Of a stretch of DNA of 36,344 bases, positions 1 through 9,052 are shown one piece after another. Under the pieces are notes generated by a model. The model saw only the letters and a list, made by a program, of their open reading frames with translations. It had not been told where the DNA came from and made no database searches. Made by a program: the position numbers and the translations under genes. This stretch comes from an uncultured Mycoplasmatota bacterium (lineage in GTDB: Bacteria > Bacillota_I > Bacilli_A > RF39 > UBA660). The stretch is taken from contig CAMNAC010000004.1 in NCBI GenBank assembly GCA_946530475.1, positions 1 through 36,344 of the forward strand, in the 5' to 3' direction. The stretch's first letter is position 1. Every line of letters begins with the position of its first letter.

Positions 1-67
1 TAGAAAAAGTCTTGTTTGTAAAGGCTTTTTTCGTTTGCTATAGTATGCGCAAGAAAGGAGGTGTGAG

Positions 68-436
68 ATGTTAAATCATGTTGTTTTAGTAGGAAGACTC
101 GTTAGAACCCCAGAGTTAAATAAGACGGAAAGTGGTAAATCTATTATGACTATTACATTAGCTGTTACAAAACCCTATAAGAATATGGATGGAGAATATG
201 AAAGTGATTTTATTGAATGTACTCTTTTTCAAGGAATTGCTGAAAATACCCTTCAATATGTGAAAAAAGGAGATTTGATTGGCGTAAAAGGTCATTTAGG
301 ATCTTATCAAGGAGAAAAAGAAGGGGAAAAATACTATAAGACGAATCAACTTATTGTAGAAAGAGTCACATTTTTAAGTTCAAAAGAAAAAGAAGAAGTA
401 AAAGAAGAAAAAAAGAAAAAACAAAATGCAGAATAA
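68..436 (+). CDS. ssb: Single-stranded DNA-binding protein (OB fold)
   Basis: N-terminus MLNHVVLVGRLVRTPELNKTESGKSIMTITLAV and DFIECTLFQGIAENTLQYVKKGDLIGVKGHL are typical of SSB; AAGGAGG SD upstream. Confidence 0.95.
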   Translation: MLNHVVLVGRLVRTPELNKTESGKSIMTITLAVTKPYKNMDGEYESDFIECTLFQGIAENTLQYVKKGDLIGVKGHLGSYQGEKEGEKYYKTNQLIVERVTFLSSKEKEEVKEEKKKKQNAE

Positions 437-460
437 AAAAATAAAAACCAACTTCAAACC

Positions 461-486
461 AAAAAGCCATTTAATTGGCTTTTTAT
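461..486 (+). terminator. Rho-independent terminator after ssb
   Basis: AAAAAGCCATTTAATTGGCTTTTTAT hairpin plus U-tract. Confidence 0.75.
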
Positions 487-488
487 GA

Positions 489-510
489 TATAATAAATTT
501 GGTGATGGTA
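489..510 (+). promoter_or_regulatory. Extended -10 promoter (TGATATAAT) directly abutting the SD of the 510 ORF
   Basis: TATAAT 489-494 preceded by TGA; GGTG at 501; ATG at 510. Confidence 0.5.
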
Positions 511-1661
511 TGAAAAAGAAGTTTTATGAAACTTTGATAAAAAAAATAAATCCTGACTATATAGAGGAATCCTATAGAGAACTGATTGAAAATTGGGAAT
601 CCATTGATTATTTTAATAAATTTGATTTGGCTCTTTCAGAGTCTTGTACAAAAGAATTAATGAAAAAAAATAATACAAAGTGGAATGATACAGAGATTAA
701 GTTTTTGATTACTTTCATGGTAAATCAATATATAAATCGTTTACCTAGAAAAGAAAAAATCGTATTCACATTTCCAAAGAAATCAAGAAATAAAGTAGAT
801 GCTTCTTGTAAACATCATGATCACTATTATGAATTGTTTTATTATCCTGAAATATTTGAACAATTAAGAAGCAGTAATCCCAATGCTTTTTTAAGAGGAA
901 TTCGTTCTGTTTTTCATGAAGCTGTACATATATTTCAAAATACGATTGTGAATCGAGAAAAAATGGGAGAGTATTCTTCAAAAGAAGACTATGATTTAGT
1001 ATTTTATTTATTTGCCCAAAGTTTTTTATATGAATACTTAATGAACCCAGAACAAGATTTATGTCAAAAAGATTTGAAAGATTATCAATTGTTATTTCAT
1101 GAAAATCATGCAGAAAAGATGGGTTATAAAGAAGCATGTGCTTTCTTAAAAAAATATGCTCCAAATAAATACCAAGTATATAGTGAAGAAAAGATTAATC
1201 AAAATAGAAAAAGGTATGAAGACGTTCTTGATTCTTACTTATCTCTTGATTTAAGAGGTGATCTAAATACTTTAGCGCATGATATCGAATTTGTCGATTC
1301 AAATTATATTAAAAAGCATCCAGATGTTTTAAATCGATTCCCAGTTTTAAGTATTGCTTATTTTGAAAATGGAAAAAGAAGAACTACAATGGATTTGTTA
1401 GAAAAAAGAAAAGAGATGCTTCAAAATGGATATTCTGAAGAACAGATCAATTCTTTGTTTACTTATTTAATTGATTATCGCTCTTATACTGCTGAAGAAT
1501 ATATGGAAGAAAAAAAGGCATTACCTAGTTATGTAAGAATGTACCGAGTACCAGATCAATATACAAGAGATATGTTAAAAAAGCGAAGTAAATTCAATTC
1601 TACTGTAGATCAAATTGAAGATAGATTGGTAGATGAAATTCAAACTGGCAGAAAAAAATAG
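510..1661 (+). CDS. Uncharacterised protein with HExxH (HEAVH) zincin-like motif
   Basis: Long ORF with GGTGATGGT SD; motif FHEAVHIFQN followed by LLFHENHAEKMGY. Confidence 0.75.
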   Translation: MKKKFYETLIKKINPDYIEESYRELIENWESIDYFNKFDLALSESCTKELMKKNNTKWNDTEIKFLITFMVNQYINRLPRKEKIVFTFPKKSRNKVDASCKHHDHYYELFYYPEIFEQLRSSNPNAFLRGIRSVFHEAVHIFQNTIVNREKMGEYSSKEDYDLVFYLFAQSFLYEYLMNPEQDLCQKDLKDYQLLFHENHAEKMGYKEACAFLKKYAPNKYQVYSEEKINQNRKRYEDVLDSYLSLDLRGDLNTLAHDIEFVDSNYIKKHPDVLNRFPVLSIAYFENGKRRTTMDLLEKRKEMLQNGYSEEQINSLFTYLIDYRSYTAEEYMEEKKALPSYVRMYRVPDQYTRDMLKKRSKFNSTVDQIEDRLVDEIQTGRKK

Positions 1662-1682
1662 GACTATATAGTCCTTTTTTTA
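1660..1682. terminator. Bidirectional terminator between convergent genes
   Basis: AGGACTATATAGTCCTTTTTTT at the junction of the 510 (+) and 1664 (-) ORFs. Confidence 0.75.
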
Positions 1683-1870
1683 ATGTCATCATAGAATATT
1701 TCATCTGGCTTTTTATGAAAGATATCCGCAATCTTAATAGCCATTTCATAACTTAATCTTCTTTTTTTATTTTCAATTTGCCAATAAAAAGTCTTACAAA
1801 TCCCTAGCATTTCAGACATATCTGCTAATGAATAATGATTTTCAAGTCTTAATTCTTTTAATGTATTCAT
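1664..1870 (-). CDS. Small XRE-family helix-turn-helix regulator
   Basis: MNTLKELRLENHYSLADMSEMLGICKTFYWQIENKKRRLSYEMAIKIADIF HTH_3-like; internal ATG at 1870 has SD GGAGATGATAG. Confidence 0.85.
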   Translation of the reverse strand: MNTLKELRLENHYSLADMSEMLGICKTFYWQIENKKRRLSYEMAIKIADIFHKKPDEIFYDDIKKRTI

Positions 1871-1977
1871 TCTATCATCTCCATTTTTATTATACATTAA
1901 CTTATAAGTAACTTCAATTATAAAAATAGACTATTTGTCATAACTTAACATCTAGTTAATTTCATTTTCATTTCAAT

Positions 1978-1997
1978 ATTCATTGTTTATAATGAAT
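1978..1997. promoter_or_regulatory. Inverted repeat, candidate operator for the adjacent XRE regulator
   Basis: ATTCATT-GTTTAT-AATGAAT, perfect 7-bp arms in the divergent intergenic region just before the 2015 gene. Confidence 0.4.
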
Positions 1998-2014
1998 TTA
2001 TTGAGGTGAACTAT

Positions 2015-2362
2015 ATGCTAATAGGATATAGAGTAAAAGAAGCTAGAAAGAAAAAAGGACTAACTCAAGAACAAGTAGGAAATGAATTAGGAGTTACAAA
2101 AGTATCAGTATCTGGATATGAAAATGGAACGAGAACTCCAACATTAGAAACGTTTCTTGATTTGATTTATCTACTAGAATTACCAGTTGATTACGCACTA
2201 GGAATGGAAACAAGCGTTGTGAATGAAGAAGATGTTCCTTATAAAAAGAAAATTTCAGAAATTGATTTTCAAATATTAGAGGAAATCAAACAACATAAAA
2301 AACTTTATCAACAATTATGTAATAACCCAAAAAGAGAAGTCGAAAAACTATCAAGAAAATAA
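2015..2362 (+). CDS. XRE-family transcriptional regulator
   Basis: MLIGYRVKEARKKKGLTQEQVGNELGVTKVSVSGYENGTRTPTLETFLDLIYLLELPVDYALG; ATG at 2015 with SD GAGGTG (ORF track GTG start at 2006 is inside the SD). Confidence 0.9.
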   Translation: MLIGYRVKEARKKKGLTQEQVGNELGVTKVSVSGYENGTRTPTLETFLDLIYLLELPVDYALGMETSVVNEEDVPYKKKISEIDFQILEEIKQHKKLYQQLCNNPKREVEKLSRK

Positions 2363-2383
2363 GTCACATAGTGGCTTTTTTTA
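2361..2383 (+). terminator. Rho-independent terminator
   Basis: AAGTCACATAGTGGCTTTTTTT. Confidence 0.6.
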
Positions 2384-2395
2384 TTGGTTCTATGT

Positions 2396-2420
2396 TATAA
2401 TGAAACTAGGTGAAATGATA
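2396..2420 (+). promoter_or_regulatory. Extended -10 promoter (TGTTATAAT) of pyrimidine-nucleoside phosphorylase, SD-abutting
   Basis: TATAAT 2396-2401, GGTG 2409, ATG 2420. Confidence 0.5.
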
Positions 2421-3694
2421 TGAATATGATTGATATTATCAATAAAAAAAGATTAAAACAAGATCTTACAAAAGAAGAGTTTCAATTTGTGATTGATGGA
2501 TATTTAAACAAAGAGATTCCAGATTATCAAGTGAGTGCGTTATTAATGGCAATTTGTTTAAATGGCATGACTTATAAAGAAACATCTGATTTAACAGGTG
2601 TTATGTTGAAAAGTGGAGATCAAATTGATTTGTCAAAAATAAAAGGAAGAAAAGTAGATAAGCATTCTACAGGTGGTGTTGGAGATAAGATCACTTTAAT
2701 TTTAGGACCACTCGTTGCTTCTTGTGGTGTCAAAGTGGCAAAAATGAGTGGAAGAGGATTAGGACATACAGGTGGTACGATTGATAAATTAGAATCTATT
2801 CCTGGATTTCAAGTGGAACTTAAACAAGAAGAATTTATCAATCAAGTAAATAAACTTGGTTTTGCTTTGGTTTCTCAATCCGGAAATTTAGTGCCCGCAG
2901 ATAAGAAACTTTATGCACTTCGTGATGTAACCGGAACAGTAGAATCCATTCCTTTAATTGCAAGTAGTATCATGAGTAAAAAATGTGCCTCTGGAGCTGA
3001 TAAGATTGTCATTGACGTAAAAGTAGGAGAAGGCGCTTTAGTAAAAACATTGGAAGATGCTAGAACTTTAGCACAATATATGGTTCATATTGGAAAAGAA
3101 CATGGAAAAGAAACCGTATGTGTATTAACTCGTATGAGTGAACCTTTAGGTTTTGCAATTGGGAATGCTTTAGAAGTTCAAGAAGCAATGGATGTCCTTC
3201 AAGATAAAGGACCAGAAGATGTCAAAAAAATTGTTATAGAACTCGGAAAATATATGGTTTCTATGGGGTTAGATATTTCTATATCAGAAGCAGAAAAATT
3301 AGTGAAAACTCATTTAAAAGATGGAAGTGCTTATGATACCTTTTTAAAGTTTGTAAAAGCACAAGGTGGAGAGATCGAAAACTTATCTTTTGCACCTAAA
3401 GTGTTTTCGATTAAATCTTCTAAAAATGGAATTGTAAATCACATTGATGCATATAAGTTAGGAATTCTAGTTCATCAAATGGGAGCTGGAAGAGAAACTT
3501 TAGAAGATGAGATTGACTATGGAGTAGGAATTGTACTTTCTAAAAAAGTAGGAGATTTTGTCTTAGAAAATGAAGAACTTATGAAAGTATATTTAAACAA
3601 AAAAGATGTTAAATTAAATGATTTAATCAATTGTTTTTCAATTGAAAATGATTTTACGAATCAAACTCCTTTGATTTATGAAGTAATTAAGTAG
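2420..3694 (+). CDS. pdp: Pyrimidine-nucleoside (thymidine) phosphorylase
   Basis: KVDKHSTGGVGDKITLILGPLVASCGVKVAKMSGRGLGHTGGTIDKLESIPGF signature; QSGNLVPADKKLYALRDVTGTV. Confidence 0.95.
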   Translation: MNMIDIINKKRLKQDLTKEEFQFVIDGYLNKEIPDYQVSALLMAICLNGMTYKETSDLTGVMLKSGDQIDLSKIKGRKVDKHSTGGVGDKITLILGPLVASCGVKVAKMSGRGLGHTGGTIDKLESIPGFQVELKQEEFINQVNKLGFALVSQSGNLVPADKKLYALRDVTGTVESIPLIASSIMSKKCASGADKIVIDVKVGEGALVKTLEDARTLAQYMVHIGKEHGKETVCVLTRMSEPLGFAIGNALEVQEAMDVLQDKGPEDVKKIVIELGKYMVSMGLDISISEAEKLVKTHLKDGSAYDTFLKFVKAQGGEIENLSFAPKVFSIKSSKNGIVNHIDAYKLGILVHQMGAGRETLEDEIDYGVGIVLSKKVGDFVLENEELMKVYLNKKDVKLNDLINCFSIENDFTNQTPLIYEVIK

Positions 3695-3701
3695 GTGATT
3701 T

Positions 3702-4337
3702 ATGCTTACATTAGCAATTATTCTTTGTACGATACTTTTGTTTATTAAAGTGAGTTTTCAGGTTGCATGGCCTTTTCTATTAATGGTTTTCATCTATATC
3801 ATAGGAGACATGATATATCGTTATAAAAAATATGGGGTTCATGATTTTGGAGTTTTCCAAAAAAGAGAAAAAATCAATGTAAGTATTGAAGTATTAAAAA
3901 AAATAATTCTAGAGAGTGATTCTGATGCTTCCTTTTTTCTTTTTAGTGAAATGGATCTTGTCGCATTAACTTCTTTTGGATGTTATGCTTTTTCCTTTTT
4001 TGAAAAAAAGGGGATGCATATAGAAGGAAATGTTTCTGAAAAAACACTCACTTATTGGAAATTCGTTTCGAAGAAAAAGAAAGGAAGAAATCCATTTTAC
4101 ATTCAAAAAAATTTGTTATCTAATTTTTCTGATATTCCTATTCAATCTTATGTGATATTAGATGATTTATCCATTTTAAATGTGAAAGGAAAACAATCTT
4201 CAAAATTGATTCAAATGAATGCAATTTATTATGAACTAGAAAAAGCAAAAAAAGAAACTTCTTCCTTTCCAAAAGAAAAATATCAAAAACTATTAGAAGG
4301 ATGTGACTTATGGCAATTACCAAAACAAAATTCATGA
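3702..4337 (+). CDS. Hypothetical membrane protein
   Basis: ORF with SD (AGGTG), two N-terminal hydrophobic segments. Confidence 0.65.
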   Translation: MLTLAIILCTILLFIKVSFQVAWPFLLMVFIYIIGDMIYRYKKYGVHDFGVFQKREKINVSIEVLKKIILESDSDASFFLFSEMDLVALTSFGCYAFSFFEKKGMHIEGNVSEKTLTYWKFVSKKKKGRNPFYIQKNLLSNFSDIPIQSYVILDDLSILNVKGKQSSKLIQMNAIYYELEKAKKETSSFPKEKYQKLLEGCDLWQLPKQNS

Positions 4338-6109
4338 ATTTAATTCGATGTCCTAAAGTTGCTTCTTTTATGAAAATGGAAGAATATCAAGCTTCTATGA
4401 ATTATGAGGAATATCATAAAGAAGAATTATTAGAAGAAGAAAAAGAAATGGATTGGGAAGTAAAGGAAATTGATGTTCTTCTTCCATATTATAACCGCGT
4501 AGAATTAGAAGCTGGGAGAATCGCGAAAAAGTATTTTGATGGAAGTTTTTTATATGCAAAAGATACAAAAAATCAAAAACGATTTACTTGTTATAAAAGA
4601 GATATCCCTTATTTATGTTATGTTGATATTTATAATGTAGGAGAAATTGATCGCATTATAGAAGTAAAAGCTACTACATCCAATGGATATCTATCTTTAG
4701 GAAAAAAAGAAAAAGGAAAACTAATTGAACCCATTTTTCAAAAAGGAGAAGATGGAATTTATCATTTGTTAGAAGACTTTGAAAAACCAATTGAATCTTA
4801 TATGGATAAAGATCTGTATGAAAGAGAAAGAGAAAAATTAATTGGTAGATTTTCTAACTTAGGTCATTATATTTATGATTTAGCGTTTCAAAGATGGATT
4901 ATTGAGCAAACTGAAAAAAAAGAAAGACGTTATTATTTGGCAGTATTAAATCATGCTTATGAATATGATGGGACTCTAAAAAATGGGGAACCCTTTTATG
5001 ATACCGATTCAAATGGAGAAGAATTGATTGTCTATTTTGATTTTACGAATCTTACTTATGAGTTACAAGATCTTATTAAAAAAGATCAAGAAAAAGTAGA
5101 AAGATGGATTTTCAATCAAGAGATTCCATACTGTCCAATTGGACCTTACTGTGAGAAAGGGAAAAGAACAGAATGTTCCTATGCAGATATATGTTTTAAA
5201 AAGATACCAGAAAAAAATTCTGTGTTCTCTTATTTGGATTCCCAACATGGTTTTTTATTAGGAGATAAAAAAGTATCCGTTTATGATTTAGTAAGCTTTG
5301 GACTTGTTTCCATTCCTCAAGTTCCCAATTCTTCTTTAACAAGATGGAAAAATATTGTTCAAAAAGAAGTGGTAACAACTCATAAACCATACATTGATTT
5401 TAAAAAATTAAAAAAAGGTTTCAATCAAATAAAATATCCGATTTACCATTTGGATTTTGAAACATTTCCTTGTCCACTTCCAAGGTTAAAAGGAGAAAGC
5501 CCTTATACCCAATCTGTTTTTCAGTTTTCTTTGCATATTGAAAGAAGACCAGGGGTATGTGATAAAGAAAAAGATCACTATGGGTACTTAGCTCCTGATT
5601 TAAAAGATCACAGATTAGATTTAGTGAAATCTCTAATTCAGTTGATTGATTTAAAAGATTGTGGTACGATATTGGTATATAATGACACATTTGAGAAATC
5701 TAGATTGAAAGAATTAGCACATCTTTATCCAGAGTATCAAGAGTCTTTACTTCAAATGAGAGAAAAAATATTTGATTTGATGAATTTAATTAAAGGTAAT
5801 ACCAAGTTTTATGAGCAATTAGGTTTTGATAAAGAAACCTCAAAACAATTTGTATTTTATGATGAAAAAATGAATGGATCATTCTCCATAAAAAAAGTCC
5901 TTCCTGTTTTTAGTAAATTAACTTATGAAGGAATGGAAGTTGCAAACGGAGTAGATGCAAGCTCGACTTATGCATTGTTTGATTCTTTTGATGATGAAAC
6001 CTACAAAAGAAAATATCAAAAAATGATTGAATATTGCAAACAAGATACTTGGGCTATGGTAGAAATCTTAAAGGGATTAAGGAAATTAGAGAAAGAAGGT
6101 AGTTTATGA
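4310..6109 (+). CDS. DUF2779-type protein: Cas4-like PD-(D/E)XK/Cys-cluster nuclease fused to DnaQ-like DEDD exonuclease
   Basis: N-term FMNLIRCPK; EIDRIIEVKATTS (ExK); CPIGPYCEKGKRTECSYADICF Cys cluster; C-term YHLDFETF / VYNDTFEKSRL / YCKQDTWAM exonuclease motifs. Confidence 0.8.
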   Translation: MAITKTKFMNLIRCPKVASFMKMEEYQASMNYEEYHKEELLEEEKEMDWEVKEIDVLLPYYNRVELEAGRIAKKYFDGSFLYAKDTKNQKRFTCYKRDIPYLCYVDIYNVGEIDRIIEVKATTSNGYLSLGKKEKGKLIEPIFQKGEDGIYHLLEDFEKPIESYMDKDLYEREREKLIGRFSNLGHYIYDLAFQRWIIEQTEKKERRYYLAVLNHAYEYDGTLKNGEPFYDTDSNGEELIVYFDFTNLTYELQDLIKKDQEKVERWIFNQEIPYCPIGPYCEKGKRTECSYADICFKKIPEKNSVFSYLDSQHGFLLGDKKVSVYDLVSFGLVSIPQVPNSSLTRWKNIVQKEVVTTHKPYIDFKKLKKGFNQIKYPIYHLDFETFPCPLPRLKGESPYTQSVFQFSLHIERRPGVCDKEKDHYGYLAPDLKDHRLDLVKSLIQLIDLKDCGTILVYNDTFEKSRLKELAHLYPEYQESLLQMREKIFDLMNLIKGNTKFYEQLGFDKETSKQFVFYDEKMNGSFSIKKVLPVFSKLTYEGMEVANGVDASSTYALFDSFDDETYKRKYQKMIEYCKQDTWAMVEILKGLRKLEKEGSL

Positions 6110-6681
6110 AAAAAGAATTGAAGATGAATTTATTAATTTCCATTTTGTTTTTATTAATTGGGATTATATTATTTACCAATCCTGGTGGAGTAATTGATTT
6201 TATTGCTTATATTGTAGGAGGAATATTCTTATTTGTAGGTCTTATTTACTTTGTACAATTTTGGAGAGGAGAAAAAAAGAATATCTTTGTATCCGAATTC
6301 TATAGTGGAGTAATCAGTGTCGTAATTGGTGTTATATTAATGTTTAACAACGGAGCACTTGATTTAGCACTTCGTGTTTTCTCAGGAGTATGGATTTTAT
6401 ATCGTGCCATTGTCCATTTAAAAGTGGCACTTACTTTAAAAGATCAAAAAGACGATGCATGGAAAGTTTCTCTTGGAATTTCTATTATCTTATTTGCTGG
6501 TGGTTTATTTGAAATTTTAGTGCAGTCATTAGAACTTACCATTATAGGATTTGTAATTATCCTTTATTCGTTATTTGAAATTGTGAATATTATTTATCAG
6601 TTACTTCATAAACCAAAGGAAGAAGTCATAAAAAAAACTGAAATAATGAAACAAGAAGAAGTGAAAAAACTTCCTGAATAA
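6106..6681 (+). CDS. DUF308/HdeD-like multi-pass membrane protein
   Basis: Repeated hydrophobic helices with LFTNPGGVIDFIAYIVGGIFLFVGL pattern; ATGA overlap with upstream gene. Confidence 0.7.
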   Translation: MKKELKMNLLISILFLLIGIILFTNPGGVIDFIAYIVGGIFLFVGLIYFVQFWRGEKKNIFVSEFYSGVISVVIGVILMFNNGALDLALRVFSGVWILYRAIVHLKVALTLKDQKDDAWKVSLGISIILFAGGLFEILVQSLELTIIGFVIILYSLFEIVNIIYQLLHKPKEEVIKKTEIMKQEEVKKLPE

Positions 6682-6746
6682 TGAAAAATACTTGAAAAAA
6701 ATAAAAAAACGGTATATGATAAAGTTAGAAAAAGGAGCGTGAATTT

Positions 6747-6947
6747 ATGATTTACCCATCAATTGACAAGTTATTAAACCAAGTTGGCTCTAAGTATTTA
6801 CTTGTAAATATTGTATCAAAGCGTGTAAAAGAAATGGAACAAGTTGGCCATTATCAAATGAAAGAAGAAGAGTATGTTTCCAAAAAACCGATTGGAAGAG
6901 CTTTGGAAGAAATTATGAAAGATTTAGTTCATATTGAAAAAGACTAA
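6747..6947 (+). CDS. rpoZ: DNA-directed RNA polymerase omega subunit
   Basis: MIYPSIDKLLNQVGSKYLLVNIVSKRVKEM...KKPIGRALEEIMKD; strong SD AAAGGAG. Confidence 0.88.
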   Translation: MIYPSIDKLLNQVGSKYLLVNIVSKRVKEMEQVGHYQMKEEEYVSKKPIGRALEEIMKDLVHIEKD

Positions 6948-6980
6948 ATCTTTTTGTTTACATTTTTTCTATAAAAATTC

Positions 6981-7026
6981 TTGAATAAAGAACATTTGTT
7001 TGCTATAATGTATATAGGTGATAACA
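6981..7026 (+). promoter_or_regulatory. recX promoter with SD at predicted 5' end
   Basis: TTGAAT (6981-6986) - 17 nt - TATAAT (7004-7009) with TGC extension; GGTG at 7017; ATG 7026. Confidence 0.65.
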
Positions 7027-7793
7027 TGAAGATTGAAAAGATTAAAAAAATGAAAAACGGGAAGTACAAATTAAAATTTGACAACGGCAAGGAACTTGCA
7101 ACCTATGATAACGTGATTTTGGAAAACAATCTTTTGTTTCATAAAGAAGTGGATTCAGTAGAACAACTTTTAAAAGATACGGATTATTATGATTTATATT
7201 ATAAGATGGTAAAAAAAATAAGTACAAAATTAAGAAGTACTTATGAAATAGAGGAATTCTTAAAAAAAGAACAAGTAGAAACTTCTAAGAAAGATGAAAT
7301 GATTCAAAAGTTAAAAAATAATGGATTATTAAATGATCTTACATTCGCGAAAGCATATGTGAGTGATAAAGTCTATTTAAGTATGGAAGGACCTTATCTA
7401 ATCCGAAAGGGATTAGAAGAGCATCATTTAGAAAATTCTATAATAGAAGAAGCAATGAATACAATTGATGAGGAAGAAATCCAAAAAAAATTAACCAAAT
7501 ATATTCAAAAAAAGATTCAAGGAAATCATAAGTATTCGAATTATCTATTTAAACAAAAAATTACGACTGAATGTGTAAATAAAGGTTATTCAACTGATAT
7601 GATTCAACGCATTTTTGATGAATCTAAGACAGATTCTGATGATGTAATCAAAAAAGAAGGAGAGCATATCATTCGAAAACTATCCAAAAAATATGAGGAA
7701 GAGGAATTAAAAAGAAGAGTGAAGGAAAAACTTTATCAGAAAGGATTTTCGATTTCCGATATCAACCAATTTTTTGAAAAGAGAGGATGGTAG
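7026..7793 (+). CDS. recX: Regulatory protein RecX
   Basis: FLKKEQVETSKKDEMIQKLKNNGLLNDLTFAKAYVSDKVYLSMEGPYLIRKGLEEHHL is RecX-like; start reset to 7026 (SD AGGTG). Confidence 0.85.
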   Translation: MKIEKIKKMKNGKYKLKFDNGKELATYDNVILENNLLFHKEVDSVEQLLKDTDYYDLYYKMVKKISTKLRSTYEIEEFLKKEQVETSKKDEMIQKLKNNGLLNDLTFAKAYVSDKVYLSMEGPYLIRKGLEEHHLENSIIEEAMNTIDEEEIQKKLTKYIQKKIQGNHKYSNYLFKQKITTECVNKGYSTDMIQRIFDESKTDSDDVIKKEGEHIIRKLSKKYEEEELKRRVKEKLYQKGFSISDINQFFEKRGW

Positions 7794-7794
7794 T

Positions 7795-8490
7795 ATGAAT
7801 ATTTTCAAAAAAGAAGAAAAATTAGAACTGCAACGTCATATGGATGAAATTATATCTTTTAGTAAAGATAAAATCGTTGAAAAATATGGTTCAACTTTTA
7901 CGGAAGATCAATTGAAAATGATTCAAAATTATTCTATAAATCAAGAGTTTTTGTTAGATTCTGCAACTCAATTTTTAGAAGAACTTCAAGAATTAGAACT
8001 TTATGAATCCATTTATCCAATTCAAATAAATTCTTCTTCAGGGGTTTCAATATCTTATGATTTTATTAAAAATAGAAAAACATTTTCAGAGTATTATTTA
8101 ACAAGAGGCATTTATGAATTGTTTTATTCCATTTTACCGATTGAAAAGAAATCCTCAGATTTATTTGAAAACTATTTTATTGGGCAATTAAAAAAAGGAG
8201 TAGCAGAATACTATACAAGAGAGTTTTGTTTAGATAATGCTTTAAAAAAGGAGTTTTTTGATACTTATCATTATCCTTTACCATCTTTGTTTTCCATCCG
8301 ATTAGAAGATTACCAAGCTCTTATAGAAAATATCAATCAAGAACTAAAAGAAAAAAAAGAAGTTTTATTTCAAACGAATTATCATGATTTGCTTCAAGAA
8401 TTTCCAAGTATTAAAAAGGAATACTTATCGGTGTTAAAGCAAGAACTTTTAATTTCTCCAAAAGAAGAAAAAGATCACACTCTCGTGTGA
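7795..8490 (+). CDS. Hypothetical protein
   Basis: Intact ORF overlapping closely with recX; start ATG 7795 preceded by GAGAGGATGG. Confidence 0.65.
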   Translation: MNIFKKEEKLELQRHMDEIISFSKDKIVEKYGSTFTEDQLKMIQNYSINQEFLLDSATQFLEELQELELYESIYPIQINSSSGVSISYDFIKNRKTFSEYYLTRGIYELFYSILPIEKKSSDLFENYFIGQLKKGVAEYYTREFCLDNALKKEFFDTYHYPLPSLFSIRLEDYQALIENINQELKEKKEVLFQTNYHDLLQEFPSIKKEYLSVLKQELLISPKEEKDHTLV

Positions 8491-8499
8491 ACTTTTTTT
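8472..8499. terminator. Terminator overlapping the 3' end of the upstream CDS, between convergent genes
   Basis: AGATCACACTCTCGTGTGAACTTTTTTT. Confidence 0.65.
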
Positions 8500-8863
8500 A
8501 GTCTTCTTTTAATAATTCAAATACTTCTTCTTTTGAAAGTTCCTTTTTTTCTTTATAAAAAGGTTTCATATGTAGATGAAAGTGTTTGATTTCTTGTACC
8601 ATTCCATTATTTTGAATTAATGTAACACCATCTACATGTAACTTTTCTTCTAATCTCTTTTTCATTTTTTGTATAATTTGAAAAATATGATTCCAAGTAT
8701 TTGAATCCATATCATCCAAATCTAAAATATGCTTCTTTGGAATAATTAATAAATGTCCAGGAGCATCTGGATAAGCATCTAAGAATACTTTTACAACCTC
8801 ATCTTCATATAATGTAAAAGAATCGATACTTCCTTCTATAATTTTACAAAATAAACAATCCAT
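8498..8863 (-). CDS. HIT family protein (histidine triad hydrolase)
   Basis: MDCLFCKIIEGSIDSFTLYEDEVVKVFLDAYPDAPGHLLIIPKKH...HFHLHMKPF; start reset to ATG at 8863 with SD AAGGAG. Confidence 0.92.
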   Translation of the reverse strand: MDCLFCKIIEGSIDSFTLYEDEVVKVFLDAYPDAPGHLLIIPKKHILDLDDMDSNTWNHIFQIIQKMKKRLEEKLHVDGVTLIQNNGMVQEIKHFHLHMKPFYKEKKELSKEEVFELLKED

Positions 8864-9004
8864 TTTATCACTCTCCTTACATATTGTATCATTTTTTTCA
8901 AAAAAAAGGAATCGATTCGATTCCATTGCATGAATATCTGCGAATATTCCTTTTTGTTTTGTACGTAAAATGATTTCTTATTCATTTAAAAAAATTTTAA
9001 ATAA

Positions 9005-9031
9005 TTAGCACTCATGTCTTGACAATGCTAA
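9005..9031. promoter_or_regulatory. CIRCE-like operator 1 (HrcA binding)
   Basis: TTAGCACTC-ATGTCTTGA-CAATGCTAA; 9-nt spacer, 2 mismatches to TTAGCACTC-N9-GAGTGCTAA. Confidence 0.8.
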
Positions 9032-9047
9032 CATAGGATAGTATAAT
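9019..9047 (+). promoter_or_regulatory. Sigma-A promoter of the hrcA operon
   Basis: TTGACA (9019-9024) - 17 nt - TATAAT (9042-9047). Confidence 0.88.
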
Positions 9048-9052
9048 GACAG

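Noticed and set aside
766-1164. Antisense ORF of 132 aa opposite the HExxH gene
   Set aside because: Lies wholly inside a better-supported plus-strand gene, no SD or promoter, and composition looks like a reverse-strand artefact of AT-rich code.
4310-6109. CRISPR-Cas or defence island suggested by the Cas4-like domain
   Set aside because: No repeats, cas genes, toxins or mobile genes nearby; surroundings are housekeeping.
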